Of a stretch of DNA of 64,000 nucleotides, positions 26,304 through 35,939 are shown in pieces. Below the pieces are notes generated by a model. The model was not told where the DNA came from. It was given only the letters and a program-made list of their open reading frames with translations, and ran no database searches. How positions within the stretch are numbered: the stretch's first letter is position 1; each line of letters begins with the position of its first letter. Source of the stretch: JAWPMV01 sp039819665 (GTDB taxonomy: Bacteria; Bacteroidota; Bacteroidia; J057); NCBI GenBank assembly GCA_039819665.1, contig JBCBRM010000035.1:32255-96254 (forward strand), given 5' to 3'. The translations under genes were made by a program, and so were the position numbers.

Positions 26304-27929
26304 ATGCTACGCTTCTTTCCTTTGAGAACTAAGCTTTCTCGCTTTTCTATCCCTCATTTTCTCCTGTCCATTTTGATCTGCGGCCTATACATTTTGCCCA
26401 TATCAGCCCAACATCATTCTATGGGACCTGATTTGGATAAAGAAATGGATCTTCGAGAAGAGGCTTTGGGCACTTTTTCTATGGAAATTTCTTCCAAAAC
26501 TGATCAGGTTCAGGCCTGGTTTGATCAGGGCATCCAATTGAAATATGCTTTTGCTGTGGACGATGCTGCAAGATCCTTTCGAGAAGCCTGGAAAAGAGAT
26601 ACAACCTGTGCCATTTGTTATTGGGGCGAAGCCTGGGCATGGGGGGCTTACTTAAATGGAAAGCTTTCGAAGAAAAAAGCCCCACTGGCATTAGAGGCTA
26701 TTCAAAAAGCAGAAAAATATGCAAAGAAATATGCCAGCCCGGTAGAGAAAGCCCTGATAAAAGCCCTGAAGGTTCGCTATATAGAAGATTTCGATCCCGA
26801 GACAGCACCGATCCAGGACACTGCCTATGCAATGGCCATGAAGAAGGTGTATGAAAAGTTCCCATTCGATCTGGACGTGGCAACCATTTATGCCGAAGCC
26901 TTATTTATTCTCGAACCTCGTCGAGGCACACGTGATGTCAACGATCCTGATGTCATGCGGATTCATAAGGTCCTGGAAAAAGTATTGGAAATAGACATTC
27001 AGCATCCGGGCGCTTGCCATTTATACATACATGCAACCGAATCCACCCAGAATCCTGAAAAAGCTTTGCCTTGTGTAGAATATATGGGAGATGTAATACC
27101 GGGAGCGAGCCACCTGAATCATATGCCTTCGCATACCTATAATGAACTGGGCATGTGGCCGGAAGCAGTCAAAGCCAATTTACAAGCCTGGCATACCGAT
27201 CAAAAAGGCAAAGAGGGTAAGGCCTTTGCCATTTACCCCAGCCACAACCTACACATGCTCCTCTTTGCAGCCAGTTATGATGGGCAGGGAGCAGTCGCTA
27301 TTCAGGCAGCCAAAGATTTCGCAAAAATAACTGGAGTCAATATGTACCATGCGCTTACCCTCATGCGTTTTGGTCGCTTTGATGAGGTATTGAAATTGGG
27401 AAATCGTCCGGATGGAATCTTCCCGGGAGCAGGCTGGGATTTTGCCATGGGATATGCACACCTGAAAGAGGGAGAATCTGATTTTGCTCAGGTGTATTTA
27501 CAAAGGGTAAAAGCGGTAGCCGATACAACCGAAGCGATCTTTAGGGATCACAAGGTCAGCCACATTTTGAAAATTGCTGCTGGAATACTTGAAGGAGAAA
27601 TTGCCTGGCAGGCTGGAAATAAAGAGTCGGCCAAAGCCCTATTTGAGCAAGCTGTGGTTCAAGAAGACTCCCTTCGATGGGATGAGCCAGAGCCTATGCC
27701 TTTTGATTCTCGTCATTGGCTGGGTGCACTTCTCATGGATATGGAAGATTTTGAAGGGGCTGAAAAGGTATATCGAACAGAACTGGAGGATCATCCGAAC
27801 AATGGCTGGTCACTCTTTGGTTTGATGGAAGCCCTCAAAGCACAGGGAAAGGATAGCAAAGAAGCCAAGAAAGAATTTGAAAAGCGATGGGCCAGATCGG
27901 ATATCTGGTTGAAGGCCTCGCGCTTTTAA
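26304..27929 (+). CDS. Secreted tetratricopeptide-repeat protein
   Basis: The 541-residue protein has an N-terminal hydrophobic export signal ending near ISAQ. Repeated helical hairpins follow, e.g. DQGIQLKYAFAVDDAARSFR and AWKRDTTCAICYWGEAWAWG. The Cys pair CAIC and the segment HLYIHATESTQNPEKALPC are recognisable marks of a widespread secreted TPR family in Bacteroidota and Proteobacteria. Later TPR-like units include ALFEQAVVQEDSLRWDEPEP. It probably scaffolds proteins in the envelope. No enzymatic motif is visible. It is monocistronic by spacing. Confidence 0.82.
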   Translation: MLRFFPLRTKLSRFSIPHFLLSILICGLYILPISAQHHSMGPDLDKEMDLREEALGTFSMEISSKTDQVQAWFDQGIQLKYAFAVDDAARSFREAWKRDTTCAICYWGEAWAWGAYLNGKLSKKKAPLALEAIQKAEKYAKKYASPVEKALIKALKVRYIEDFDPETAPIQDTAYAMAMKKVYEKFPFDLDVATIYAEALFILEPRRGTRDVNDPDVMRIHKVLEKVLEIDIQHPGACHLYIHATESTQNPEKALPCVEYMGDVIPGASHLNHMPSHTYNELGMWPEAVKANLQAWHTDQKGKEGKAFAIYPSHNLHMLLFAASYDGQGAVAIQAAKDFAKITGVNMYHALTLMRFGRFDEVLKLGNRPDGIFPGAGWDFAMGYAHLKEGESDFAQVYLQRVKAVADTTEAIFRDHKVSHILKIAAGILEGEIAWQAGNKESAKALFEQAVVQEDSLRWDEPEPMPFDSRHWLGALLMDMEDFEGAEKVYRTELEDHPNNGWSLFGLMEALKAQGKDSKEAKKEFEKRWARSDIWLKASRF

Positions 27930-28076
27930 CCAAATTTTCTAAAGGACTTTGCGGCTTTCATCAATAAAATGTGATCTCATAAGCTAGAGAATTCAAAATT
28001 TTCAGCATATCAAAGGAATTTTCATGCTTTATCCCCAAATTGTTCGTTATACCTATGAACAGACACAAATACCTGC

Positions 28077-30065
28077 ATGACTGATTTGCTCAAGAAAATA
28101 GGAAAGCACTGCTCCATTTTCCTTTGCTTCTACTTCTTATTTGGTATGGCCTATACCCAAAACAAGCTCCGCTATTATCACCGCTATTATTTGAGTGGCT
28201 CCTGTACGGAAGCCGAACTTGAAGAATGGCTGTCTGAGCTGGATTCGTGGTCACCATTTCCCAAGTATGAAAATAGAGAGGCATGGAAGAGTCTCAATGA
28301 TAGCATAAAAACGCATCTCAACGAAGCCGGAGCAAACCGAGTTGATTACCTTTGGCCTTCCATTCCTGCTCAAACTTATCTGGATTACATACGGGAAGGT
28401 GACCGAAATAGCTATCAGGAAATTTCCTATGAGCGGAGGCATGCCCTGATGGATTTGGTACTGGCAGAAATGGTAGCTGGTGAAGGAAAACATCTCGATC
28501 AAATCACCAATGGCATTTGGAGTATATGTGAGGAATCCTTTTGGGGAGTTCCCGCACATTTATTTATGCAAAAAGCAGGAACTGATCTTGCGGATGTAGC
28601 AGATCCGGTTGTTGATCTTTTTGCTGCCGAAACTGCGGCTTTATTAGCCTGGACAGATTATTTGCTGGGACCTGAGCTGGACTCCATTTCTCCTATGATC
28701 AGGAAGAGAATGAGGCTTGAAACGGATCGCCGAATTCTCACGCCTTTACTAGAGGTCGATGATTACTGGTGGATGGGTTTTGCGCCTAAAGACAATTACC
28801 TCAATAATTGGAATCCCTGGATCAACAGCAATTGGATAACGGCCTTGCTTGTATTTGAGGAAGATGAATATCGACGGGCGAAAGCTTTGCATAAATCGCT
28901 CCGATCCCTGGATGAATTCTTAAATGAATATGCGGAGGATGGGGGTTGTGATGAGGGACCTAATTACTGGAGTAGGGCAGGGGCATCACTTTTCGATTGT
29001 CTGGAACTTTTATATACCTCAAGCGGAGGAAAGCTTGACATTTATCAAAAGCCTGTGCTTCGGGAGATGGCTCGATATATCTATCGAGCACATATAGCAG
29101 GGCCCTATTATATCAATTTTGCAGATACACACGGTAAAATCACAGTCAATTCGGAGCTTATTTATCGATTTGGAAAACGGATACAGGATGAGGATATGAT
29201 GGCTTTTGCTGCTTACACCTATCAATTGCAGAGAAGCTTTACGAAAGGATCTATTGGACGAAAATTACACGAGATCTTCAATTTTGAGGAATTGGCAACA
29301 GCAAAAGCCAAGCCTGTTTATCTACAAGATGTTTGGTTACCGGAAACGGAGGTAATGTTGGCTCGTTCAGAAGGAGGAAGCTCCCGTGGGTTTTTTCTGG
29401 GGGCTATGGGAGCCCACAATGACCAAAGCCATAATCACAATGATGTAGGTAGCTTTATCATTTATCTGGACGGAAAGCCGGCTATTATTGATTTGGGAGT
29501 GGAAACTTATCGAAAGCAAACCTTCTCGAAGGACCGCTATAAAATATGGACCATGCAATCAGGATTCCATAATCTTCCGACTATTGGAGGCGTGATGCAG
29601 GAGTGGGGATTGAAACGAAGAGCAAGCAATGTAGTATATAGTCAGGAAGATAGCCTGGTAGAGCTTTCTATGAATATAGAAGAGGCTTATCCTGATTCTG
29701 CAGGCCTTAAAAGCTGGTATCGCTCCTTCAAGTTTGATCGAAATGCGGAGACCATTCAGTTGGCAGAATCCTATGAATTGGAAAAAAAAGGGCCAGATAT
29801 TATGCTCAGCTTTATGAGTCCGGGTCCTGTTCGTGTTGAGGAGTCATACATTACTATCTACCCTGGCGGGGATTTTTATGCGCCCCGAAAATTGAAAATG
29901 TCCTTTGATCCGAAAAAATTTGAGGCGGTAGAAGAGAAAATTGAAGTAAAGGATCCCCGACTCAAAAGCATCTGGGGCGATTCTGTTATACGAATCTTAC
30001 TCAAACTAAAGCGTCCCAAAACGAAAGATGCATTCTCTTTTAATTTTAGTATATCCGAAACCTAA
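28077..30065 (+). CDS. Heparinase II/III family polysaccharide lyase-like protein, secreted
   Basis: The 662-residue protein has a signal (FLCFYFLFGMAYT-Q). An alpha/alpha toroid follows, with Trp- and Tyr-rich helices (DDYWWMGFAPKDNYLNNWNP, DGGCDEGPNYWSRAGASLFD). Then comes the beta-sandwich lyase domain with SHNHNDVGSFIIYLDGKP, the His/Asn-rich stretch typical of the Heparinase_II_III domain. GPNYW and the two His of HNHND are candidate active-site residues. It should cleave uronic-acid-containing polysaccharides by beta-elimination. Exact PL family and substrate cannot be set from here. No SusCD lies next to it. Confidence 0.85.
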   Translation: MTDLLKKIGKHCSIFLCFYFLFGMAYTQNKLRYYHRYYLSGSCTEAELEEWLSELDSWSPFPKYENREAWKSLNDSIKTHLNEAGANRVDYLWPSIPAQTYLDYIREGDRNSYQEISYERRHALMDLVLAEMVAGEGKHLDQITNGIWSICEESFWGVPAHLFMQKAGTDLADVADPVVDLFAAETAALLAWTDYLLGPELDSISPMIRKRMRLETDRRILTPLLEVDDYWWMGFAPKDNYLNNWNPWINSNWITALLVFEEDEYRRAKALHKSLRSLDEFLNEYAEDGGCDEGPNYWSRAGASLFDCLELLYTSSGGKLDIYQKPVLREMARYIYRAHIAGPYYINFADTHGKITVNSELIYRFGKRIQDEDMMAFAAYTYQLQRSFTKGSIGRKLHEIFNFEELATAKAKPVYLQDVWLPETEVMLARSEGGSSRGFFLGAMGAHNDQSHNHNDVGSFIIYLDGKPAIIDLGVETYRKQTFSKDRYKIWTMQSGFHNLPTIGGVMQEWGLKRRASNVVYSQEDSLVELSMNIEEAYPDSAGLKSWYRSFKFDRNAETIQLAESYELEKKGPDIMLSFMSPGPVRVEESYITIYPGGDFYAPRKLKMSFDPKKFEAVEEKIEVKDPRLKSIWGDSVIRILLKLKRPKTKDAFSFNFSISET

Positions 30066-30078
30066 TAATAGAATATTC

Positions 30079-30249
30079 ATGCAAGAAGTCATCCCCCCTG
30101 AGATTTACAAAGAAATTGAAGCCATGATCTACAGTGAAAAAAGTGTGGTTGGTATAGATGCCAAACATACTCACATACTGATCCTGTACAAACTTATGGA
30201 AATTGAGAAGCGGCTAGATAAATTGGAAAAGGCGCAGGAGCAAGGATAG
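30079..30249 (+). CDS. Small protein with C-terminal coiled coil, function unknown
   Basis: I start at the ATG at 30079, giving 56 residues beginning MQEVIPPEIYKEIEAMIYS. The longer frame from 30028 overlaps the lyase gene. The protein is charged and soluble, with the segment SVVGIDAKHTHILILYKLME and a heptad-like tail (IEKRLDKLEKAQ). Its well-formed codon use and position 13 bp after the lyase stop support a real gene, perhaps co-transcribed. I do not recognise a domain. Confidence 0.6.
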   Translation: MQEVIPPEIYKEIEAMIYSEKSVVGIDAKHTHILILYKLMEIEKRLDKLEKAQEQG

Positions 30250-30332
30250 GCTGCCAATAAATTCATTCGTAAGCGCTGATTGATGTCAGCTACATCATAA
30301 TCTAAGCAACTTGCTCTTCTTATAGGTGGTGA

Positions 30333-31616
30333 TCACGATGCGTCCCCTGCGAGATCCCGCATATTGACCAGCTGTTGTATAGCCGTCTCAGCAGCTCCAT
30401 GCACCGTTTGATGATGCCCATTGAGATTCATGGCTTCCCCTGCGAAAAATATTTTCCCATCTATGGGTTGAGCAGCTATTTCCCGCGCATTCCCGATCCC
30501 CACTTTACTAAAAGAATAGGAACCACGAATGTAAGGATGCTTGCCCCAATCTACCACATAGGCATCCAGAAAATAGGTACTGGCCTGTCCGCTATATATT
30601 TCGTCTAACTCTCCCAATAAAGCTTCGATAATCTTCTGATCTGATCCCAGTGAACTCAAATGTGCTGCCTGTTTTCCCATTACAAAAGCAAGCAGAACAT
30701 GATCTTCCCCTTTTTTGACCCAACTCTCATCCGCATAAGCGGCACAAATCTTTCCACCTGCCACATAGCCATCGTAAAATTTCTGGCCGAATTTCAAAAA
30801 GACCTTCATACCCGGCCCCATTCCTATTTTGTGGAAGGCCTCTGTTTTTCTTTGGGGAAGGGAAGGGTTAAATATGATGTCTCCATCCTGTAAAACTGTA
30901 ATAGGAACAGTCAGGATCAGCTTATCAGCAATATAAATCTGCCCATTTTGGTCTTCTACCTGAATTTGGTCCTTGCTATAATCTATTATCTTTACAACTG
31001 TATTTAGCTGAATGGAATTCTGAATTTCAGGGGTGATATACTTTTCAAAGAGGTCGAAATAGGTCTCTCGAAATTTGTAATCCTTAAACCCTGCGCTAAA
31101 GGCCTCCTCTTCCTTTATGGTCCACTTGGCTGATAATTCCAGAGAATCCGCCCCATAATCTCCGGCTAGCTGTTCTACAATATATTTGTATTCCTCTCCA
31201 TAGCCTTTGGATAGAGCAAAATCCCAAAAGGAGACATCAGGAAGGTTTTCATCCTCCTCCATCTCATCTTCCAAATGTCGAGGGAGTTTCTTTTTGAGTT
31301 TTCCCTTAAACCAATAGTATTCTTTGGATTTATCCCGCTTGATCTTTGTGCCAGTCTCTTTCACCAGTTCCCCCATGATCGACTTTTTCCCATGCAACCA
31401 TTCCGCACCACTATCCAATGGAAAGTCAGCAAAGCCTTCTATTTTCCCCAGACGTCCTCCTACTTTATCAGAGGCTTCCAGAATTTGAAAATCGATTCCC
31501 TCAGCCTTTAATAGATATCCAGCATACAAACCGGTAGCTCCTGCTCCAACTATCAAGACCCTCTTATTAAAAGCTTGCTCTTTGAATATCATAGCAGATC
31601 CAGCCTTATCAGACAT
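30333..31616 (-). CDS. Flavin-containing amine oxidase family protein
   Basis: The 427-residue protein opens with a dinucleotide-binding fold (VLIVGAGATGLYAGYLLKAE), followed by ILEASDKVGGRLGKIEGF and LDSGAEWLHGK, the FAD-binding signature of monoamine and polyamine oxidases. The C-terminal FFAGEAMNLNGHHQTVHGAAETA is the second FAD contact of the family. It is cytoplasmic, with no signal peptide, and oxidises an amine or related substrate with O2. It is the last gene of a run with a small membrane protein (2 bp upstream) and the enolase-superfamily gene. Confidence 0.9.
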   Translation of the reverse strand: MSDKAGSAMIFKEQAFNKRVLIVGAGATGLYAGYLLKAEGIDFQILEASDKVGGRLGKIEGFADFPLDSGAEWLHGKKSIMGELVKETGTKIKRDKSKEYYWFKGKLKKKLPRHLEDEMEEDENLPDVSFWDFALSKGYGEEYKYIVEQLAGDYGADSLELSAKWTIKEEEAFSAGFKDYKFRETYFDLFEKYITPEIQNSIQLNTVVKIIDYSKDQIQVEDQNGQIYIADKLILTVPITVLQDGDIIFNPSLPQRKTEAFHKIGMGPGMKVFLKFGQKFYDGYVAGGKICAAYADESWVKKGEDHVLLAFVMGKQAAHLSSLGSDQKIIEALLGELDEIYSGQASTYFLDAYVVDWGKHPYIRGSYSFSKVGIGNAREIAAQPIDGKIFFAGEAMNLNGHHQTVHGAAETAIQQLVNMRDLAGDAS

Positions 31617-31618
31617 AG

Positions 31619-32182
31619 TTAGTTAAACATCATGAAGAAATAGTAGAAAAAAAGAATGATCCAACCGATTAGAACTCCTCGATAAATCAAATTGGTTCCG
31701 GTAGAATGATTGATCTTTAAATCAAGCTTAGCTTTGCGAAAACTAGTCGGACGGCCTTTAAATATAGCAGTATCTATCCCTAATTCTTCTTCGATCTTCC
31801 TGCCTCTGCTTATCAGGTCATTGTATAATTCGTCATTCCTTTTGTCATAAATTCTAATCCCGTAGATGATAAAGAATCCAATGATACTTACCACTGTGCC
31901 AGCCAGCCCCTTGGGCAAGTTTTTTCCTGTCAAACTGGTAAGGATTTCCATCCAGGCAAAAATTGAAGCCAGCGGCACCAGGCCCAAGAGTTTGAAGCGG
32001 GTATCCGCCAAATGTCGATAATTGGAATTTACTTCTTGATAGATCAAAGATAATTTTCCTTCATCCGAAGAAAGATCTGTTTTAATGGAGAGGGTATCTA
32101 AAATTGTGGAATCATAATGACGGTTTTCCCTTGCTTTTTCTAATTCATTAGCTAAATCCTGTGGTTCATTCTTTTCGTTCAT
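31619..32182 (-). CDS. Small membrane protein, function unknown
   Basis: The 187-residue protein has a charged N-terminal half. Hydrophobic helices lie at about 80-100 (LLGLVPLASIFAWMEIL), 108-128 (GLAGTVVSIIGFFIIYGI) and the extreme C-terminus (YRGVLIGWIILFFYYFFMMF). A soluble loop of about 40 residues separates the second and third. It resembles no family I can name. It sits between the MR/MLE enzyme and the amine oxidase with gaps of 32 and 2 bp, so it is probably co-transcribed with both. Confidence 0.75.
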   Translation of the reverse strand: MNEKNEPQDLANELEKARENRHYDSTILDTLSIKTDLSSDEGKLSLIYQEVNSNYRHLADTRFKLLGLVPLASIFAWMEILTSLTGKNLPKGLAGTVVSIIGFFIIYGIRIYDKRNDELYNDLISRGRKIEEELGIDTAIFKGRPTSFRKAKLDLKINHSTGTNLIYRGVLIGWIILFFYYFFMMFN

Positions 32183-32214
32183 GGTTTATCTTTAAGGTGT
32201 GCGTTTAGGTTAAA

Positions 32215-33660
32215 TCAGCTCCATAATCTATCCCAGGACCTGATTTTGTCCCATTCGGGTGTGGGTCTAAAATACGTTTTATCTTCTGGAGCCAAATGCT
32301 CTTTGGCAATTTTTTCGTTTAAATCAACTCCCAGTCCGGGACTATTAGGAACATGAGCAAAGCCCTTTTCGATCATCGTATGCTCCGTTTTCACCAAATC
32401 CTCCCAATACTCCAGATCTACCGAATGATGTTCTAAAGCCATGAAATTTTGGGTAGCAGCAGCGCAGTGGACATTTGCCATAAATGAAATCGGTGTTCCT
32501 GCAAAATGCATGGCCATTGCTATTCCTTTTTCCTCCGCATAGTCTCCAATCTTTTTCGTCTCTAGCAATCCTCCAGCCGAAGCCAAATCCGGGTGAACAA
32601 TATCGATGGCATAATTATCAATGAGTTTGATAAATTCCTCTTTCAAATAAATGTCTTCTCCTGTAGTGGTAGGCGTTTGGATAGCAAGAGAAATTTGCTT
32701 CCAATGTTCTGTAAATTTCCAGGGAATAAGGTCCTCCAGCCAGGCCAGGCGATATTTTTCGACTGCATGTCCTAAACGAATCGCATTATTGTGGTCAAAG
32801 TGCCCATAATGGTCAGAGGCTAAAGGTATGTCATAGCCAATTTTCGCCCTTACTTTCTCTATCCTTTCCGTCATTATATCCAATCCCTTATCCGTAATCT
32901 GTACTTGGGTAAATTGATGTTCAGTAGCCCCATAGGTCATGGGTTCATTCGTCCATTGCCTCCCTATGTCCCAGAAGTTATTGTTTACAGTTGTTCCTTC
33001 AATGCCTTTCAGCAATTCAATCCCAAAATCCATTTTCAGGAAAGTAAAGCCCTGTTCATCCATGCGCTTATTTACCCGTGCATTGAAATCCTCCTCATTC
33101 TTTCCCATAGGCGTATCTGCATAGAGGCGCACTTTATCCCGATATTTTCCTCCCAACAATTGATAAGCGGGTACATCATAGGCTTTACCTGCCAAATCCC
33201 AGAGTGCCATTTCAACAGCACTTACCCCTCCTCCCTGTCGACCATGAAAGCCGAATTGTTTGATGCGCTTGAAGACCATTTCCACGCTGCAGGGATTCAT
33301 CCCTAAAATCCGACTCTTTAAAAAAAGCGCATAACGCCAACTTGCCTGATCCCGAACTTCACCCCAACCTGATATGCCTTGATTCGTGTCGATACGAATG
33401 ATCGGACAGCGTGCATGCCCATTCATCACTACGGCATAGCGCATGTCTGTAATTTTGAGATCTGAGGGAGCTGAGAAGCGATTTATGCTGGAGGTAGTAT
33501 GAGCTAATGTATCCTCCAATGGACTAAACATAAATGCTCCCAAAGCAAGTCCTCCCAGAGAAGCCTGTTTGAGAAAGTTTCTTCGATCTTTTTTGGTAAG
33601 ATTCATTTCAGGGGTATCAATTCCCCATTTCCGCAGGAGTTTATCAGAAGGAGTAGTCAT
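32215..33660 (-). CDS. Mandelate racemase/muconate lactonizing enzyme family protein, Tat-exported
   Basis: I take the ATG at 33660, which leaves a twin-arginine signal KKDRRNFLKQASLGGLALGA; the ATG at 33606 directly before it is also possible. The enolase-superfamily plan is clear: capping domain (MRYAVVMNGHARCPIIRIDT, RQGGGVSAVEMALWDLAGKA), then barrel strands with FLKMDFG, LASDHYGHFD, LAWLEDLIPW, TTTGEDIYL and MHFAGTP. The carboxylate ligands Asp/Glu/Glu are in place (ASDHY, WLEDL, TGEDI). Likely a sugar-acid dehydratase or cycloisomerase. Export of this normally cytoplasmic family is notable. It is the first gene of a three-gene run. Confidence 0.85.
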   Translation of the reverse strand: MTTPSDKLLRKWGIDTPEMNLTKKDRRNFLKQASLGGLALGAFMFSPLEDTLAHTTSSINRFSAPSDLKITDMRYAVVMNGHARCPIIRIDTNQGISGWGEVRDQASWRYALFLKSRILGMNPCSVEMVFKRIKQFGFHGRQGGGVSAVEMALWDLAGKAYDVPAYQLLGGKYRDKVRLYADTPMGKNEEDFNARVNKRMDEQGFTFLKMDFGIELLKGIEGTTVNNNFWDIGRQWTNEPMTYGATEHQFTQVQITDKGLDIMTERIEKVRAKIGYDIPLASDHYGHFDHNNAIRLGHAVEKYRLAWLEDLIPWKFTEHWKQISLAIQTPTTTGEDIYLKEEFIKLIDNYAIDIVHPDLASAGGLLETKKIGDYAEEKGIAMAMHFAGTPISFMANVHCAAATQNFMALEHHSVDLEYWEDLVKTEHTMIEKGFAHVPNSPGLGVDLNEKIAKEHLAPEDKTYFRPTPEWDKIRSWDRLWS

Positions 33661-33733
33661 AGATTCCGAAATTAATAGCAAGGGATATCCTTTGACCTAA
33701 AATACAGAATCTATCTCCTTTAATCCAGCATCG

Positions 33734-34723
33734 CTAACTGGAAGATATAGCAAAGAAAATTCGTGCACTGATATGAGGGGAAATCCTGCTCTGAAAATCG
33801 TGTAAGATGATATTGCTATTGTCCCAGGAACGAATTCTATCCCTTATAGGAATATTGACCCCTGCATCAAGCCCTATCCCAATGTATTTACTTAGCATCC
33901 GTTCATAGCCCAGGTAGCCATGCAAGGTAATGCGTTGGTATAAAGAATTGGTAAAGAGTTGCTCCTGGTCCAGAAAGTAGGAACCGGCACTTCCCCGAAT
34001 CCCCATAATCAGGCGATTGCTATTATTGAAATTTCGGATCAACTGTGCTTTAACTGGTAGAAGCATATCCACGGTCCAGTTGTGGTTGAGTTTTTCTTTA
34101 TAGGTAAAGATGGGAATTACCGCTAATCTGAATTGATAATTCACATTCAATCCAAATCCTATTGTTCTTCTACGTGTGCTATGTTCAAAGACTGCTGCGG
34201 CCTTGTAAGAATGGGAATTAGGATTGTTGGAAAAGAATCGTGTTGAGGAGCTACTGAAAGCCGCTTGTAACTTAAAATCCCACAGGTGGCCCATATCATG
34301 GAGTACAATCAGGCCAAATCCGGTCTTTTGTAAGGAGAGTCCCGAACCCCACCTTTGATCCAGGCCATCCCATTCACCATTATCCATAGTGTAAAACCCG
34401 GATGACATCTCATTCCTATATGACAATTCCCCCAAAATTTTGGTTTGTTTACCAAGTAGCATCGGAAATCTCATCTGGAAATCGATAGATTGGCTGGGTT
34501 CGTCATCAGGCGCAGCCATAGACTGCCCCTGATCTCCTAGCACCCAGGTAGGTTGGGAAAGGGTCTGATAATTGAGTCTCAACAGCCTTGGGCCAGAAAG
34601 GTCTTGTGCCTTGCAAGGTTTTATTCCCGCAAACATAGAGAAGAGACAACAGCACTTAAGTAAAGACCATAGCTTTAACTTACGGCTTCGCCGGGGTGTG
34701 AAAGTAGTTGATCCTTGATTCAT
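33734..34723 (-). CDS. Outer-membrane beta-barrel-like secreted protein
   Basis: The 329-residue protein has a signal-like region (LKCCCLFSMFAGIKPCKA-Q). Alternating amphipathic strands with many aromatic ends follow (QSIDFQMRFPMLLGKQTKIL, RTIGFGLNVNYQFRLAVIPI), ending in phenylalanine-rich SPHISARIFFAISSS. The pattern fits a DUF6268-type outer-membrane barrel of Bacteroidota. No periplasmic plug is seen. Function unknown. It is monocistronic, with a 546-bp gap upstream. Confidence 0.72.
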   Translation of the reverse strand: MNQGSTTFTPRRSRKLKLWSLLKCCCLFSMFAGIKPCKAQDLSGPRLLRLNYQTLSQPTWVLGDQGQSMAAPDDEPSQSIDFQMRFPMLLGKQTKILGELSYRNEMSSGFYTMDNGEWDGLDQRWGSGLSLQKTGFGLIVLHDMGHLWDFKLQAAFSSSSTRFFSNNPNSHSYKAAAVFEHSTRRRTIGFGLNVNYQFRLAVIPIFTYKEKLNHNWTVDMLLPVKAQLIRNFNNSNRLIMGIRGSAGSYFLDQEQLFTNSLYQRITLHGYLGYERMLSKYIGIGLDAGVNIPIRDRIRSWDNSNIILHDFQSRISPHISARIFFAISSS

Positions 34724-35269
34724 TTCGCCTAAGAAAATGCTCCAATCAGATGACGTAAAACGTACAGTAAAAACGAAGTAAAAATCTTTATAGTATTTGG
34801 GAATTTGCTTTTGCTTTCGACAAGAGGAACCTTATTATAGACTGTGATTACTAGAAAAAAGTTGCACCTGTGTAAGGATTTTTTTCAATTGCTCAAAATT
34901 TCTCAAAAAGGGCTTATTTTGGCTGTATAGTCAGCTTTTTCATTCGTCTAGGAGATGCGGTATTACGTCGAAGAAATCCCATGATTTAGGGCCATTAACA
35001 AAATTTTATGAGAATAAAATATATTTTTGCTAAACCTTAAAGGACATCAGTCGTATTTCAAGTATCTCACCGAAAGCACAGTCTATCCCCAAAACCCAGG
35101 CCCGTCTAATTGTTTAGGAGTTCGTCGTTGACAGCTTACTTTACTAATCACGTTTATTCCTTACTCGCGTCACGATTTGCATCACCGAAAGCCTATAAAA
35201 AAATATAGGAATGGGAATTCTATGTTGAATTTCCAACAAGATGTAGAACACTAAAACTTAAACGATTTT
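34724..35269. other. Intergenic region upstream of a secreted protein gene
   Basis: This AT-rich stretch lies between divergent genes. A match to the Bacteroidota -7 element TAnnTTTG occurs at 35022-35029 (TATTTTTG), which would give a leader of about 240 nt to the gene at 35270. The 11-mer TCACCGAAAGC occurs twice, near 35070 and 35180. I see no open frame or RNA gene I can support. Confidence 0.4.
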
Positions 35270-35833
35270 ATGAAGACTTCTTTGTTAATCATCGGCACCT
35301 TACTTTTCGCTCAACTCGCTTTCGCACAATCTTATAGTGTCGAATTGGCAGAGTTACCTACCACTCCTGGCGAATCTTTAGCCTGGGATGGAGCAAACAA
35401 CGCACCTGAGATAAAATTTCTTTCCACTCAAAATGGATTTTGGGGAGGATTGAAAAAAGGGAGAATATTTGTTGAAGGAGATCACAGATACTCTATCGTG
35501 AGAAAAGGAAGCAGATATTTCCTTTACAATGATTCCAAAGCTACCCAAATGGTTCGCCATAGAACCGCTTACCTTGCTCTGGATGGTACCGAACTGAAAC
35601 GCAAAACGAATGTAACCGGTGATCGAATTAGCATTATTCATCCTGATGGAACTGTACTTGCTGAAGGAAAGATCAAATCTAAAATTCTGGGTAAGCATAC
35701 CCTGGTACTGGATATCGTAAAGGACTCTCCCTATACCAAAGAAATTACCGTCCTCCTATCTGTGGATTTGGTAGAAACCCTGAAAAACAGATATGACTGG
35801 ACTCCGGTTGTATACACAGCAGAAACGAACTAA
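35270..35833 (+). CDS. Secreted protein, function unknown
   Basis: The 187-residue protein has a textbook signal peptide (MKTSLLIIGTLLFAQLAFA-Q). The remainder is a mixed, beta-rich domain (GRIFVEGDHRYSIVRKGSRY, RISIIHPDGTVLAEGKIKSK) with no Cys and no motif I recognise. A long leader and a strong terminator suggest a well-expressed single gene. A tubby/LURP-like membrane-associated fold is a weak possibility from the pattern of short basic strands; I would not rely on it. Confidence 0.78.
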   Translation: MKTSLLIIGTLLFAQLAFAQSYSVELAELPTTPGESLAWDGANNAPEIKFLSTQNGFWGGLKKGRIFVEGDHRYSIVRKGSRYFLYNDSKATQMVRHRTAYLALDGTELKRKTNVTGDRISIIHPDGTVLAEGKIKSKILGKHTLVLDIVKDSPYTKEITVLLSVDLVETLKNRYDWTPVVYTAETN

Positions 35834-35873
35834 GATTTCATCACACTTATATAAAAGCGTTAGATTAGACCAG

Positions 35874-35908
35874 CGGCAAACTCGTTTTGAGTTTGCCGTT
35901 TCTTTTTC
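35874..35908 (+). terminator. Rho-independent terminator
   Basis: The hairpin CGGCAAACTC-GTTTT-GAGTTTGCCG (35874-35898) has a perfect 10-bp stem and is followed by a T-rich tail (GTTTCTTTTTC region). It lies 40 bp after the stop of the secreted protein gene and between convergent genes. It serves the plus direction best. Confidence 0.88.
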
Positions 35909-35939
35909 TGGTCTCATCTGGTAATGAAAGGGTTGATGA

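Noticed and set aside
28077..33660. A polysaccharide utilisation locus around the heparinase-type gene
   Set aside because: No SusC/SusD, regulator or sulfatase adjoins it, and the enolase/amine-oxidase genes run on the opposite strand.
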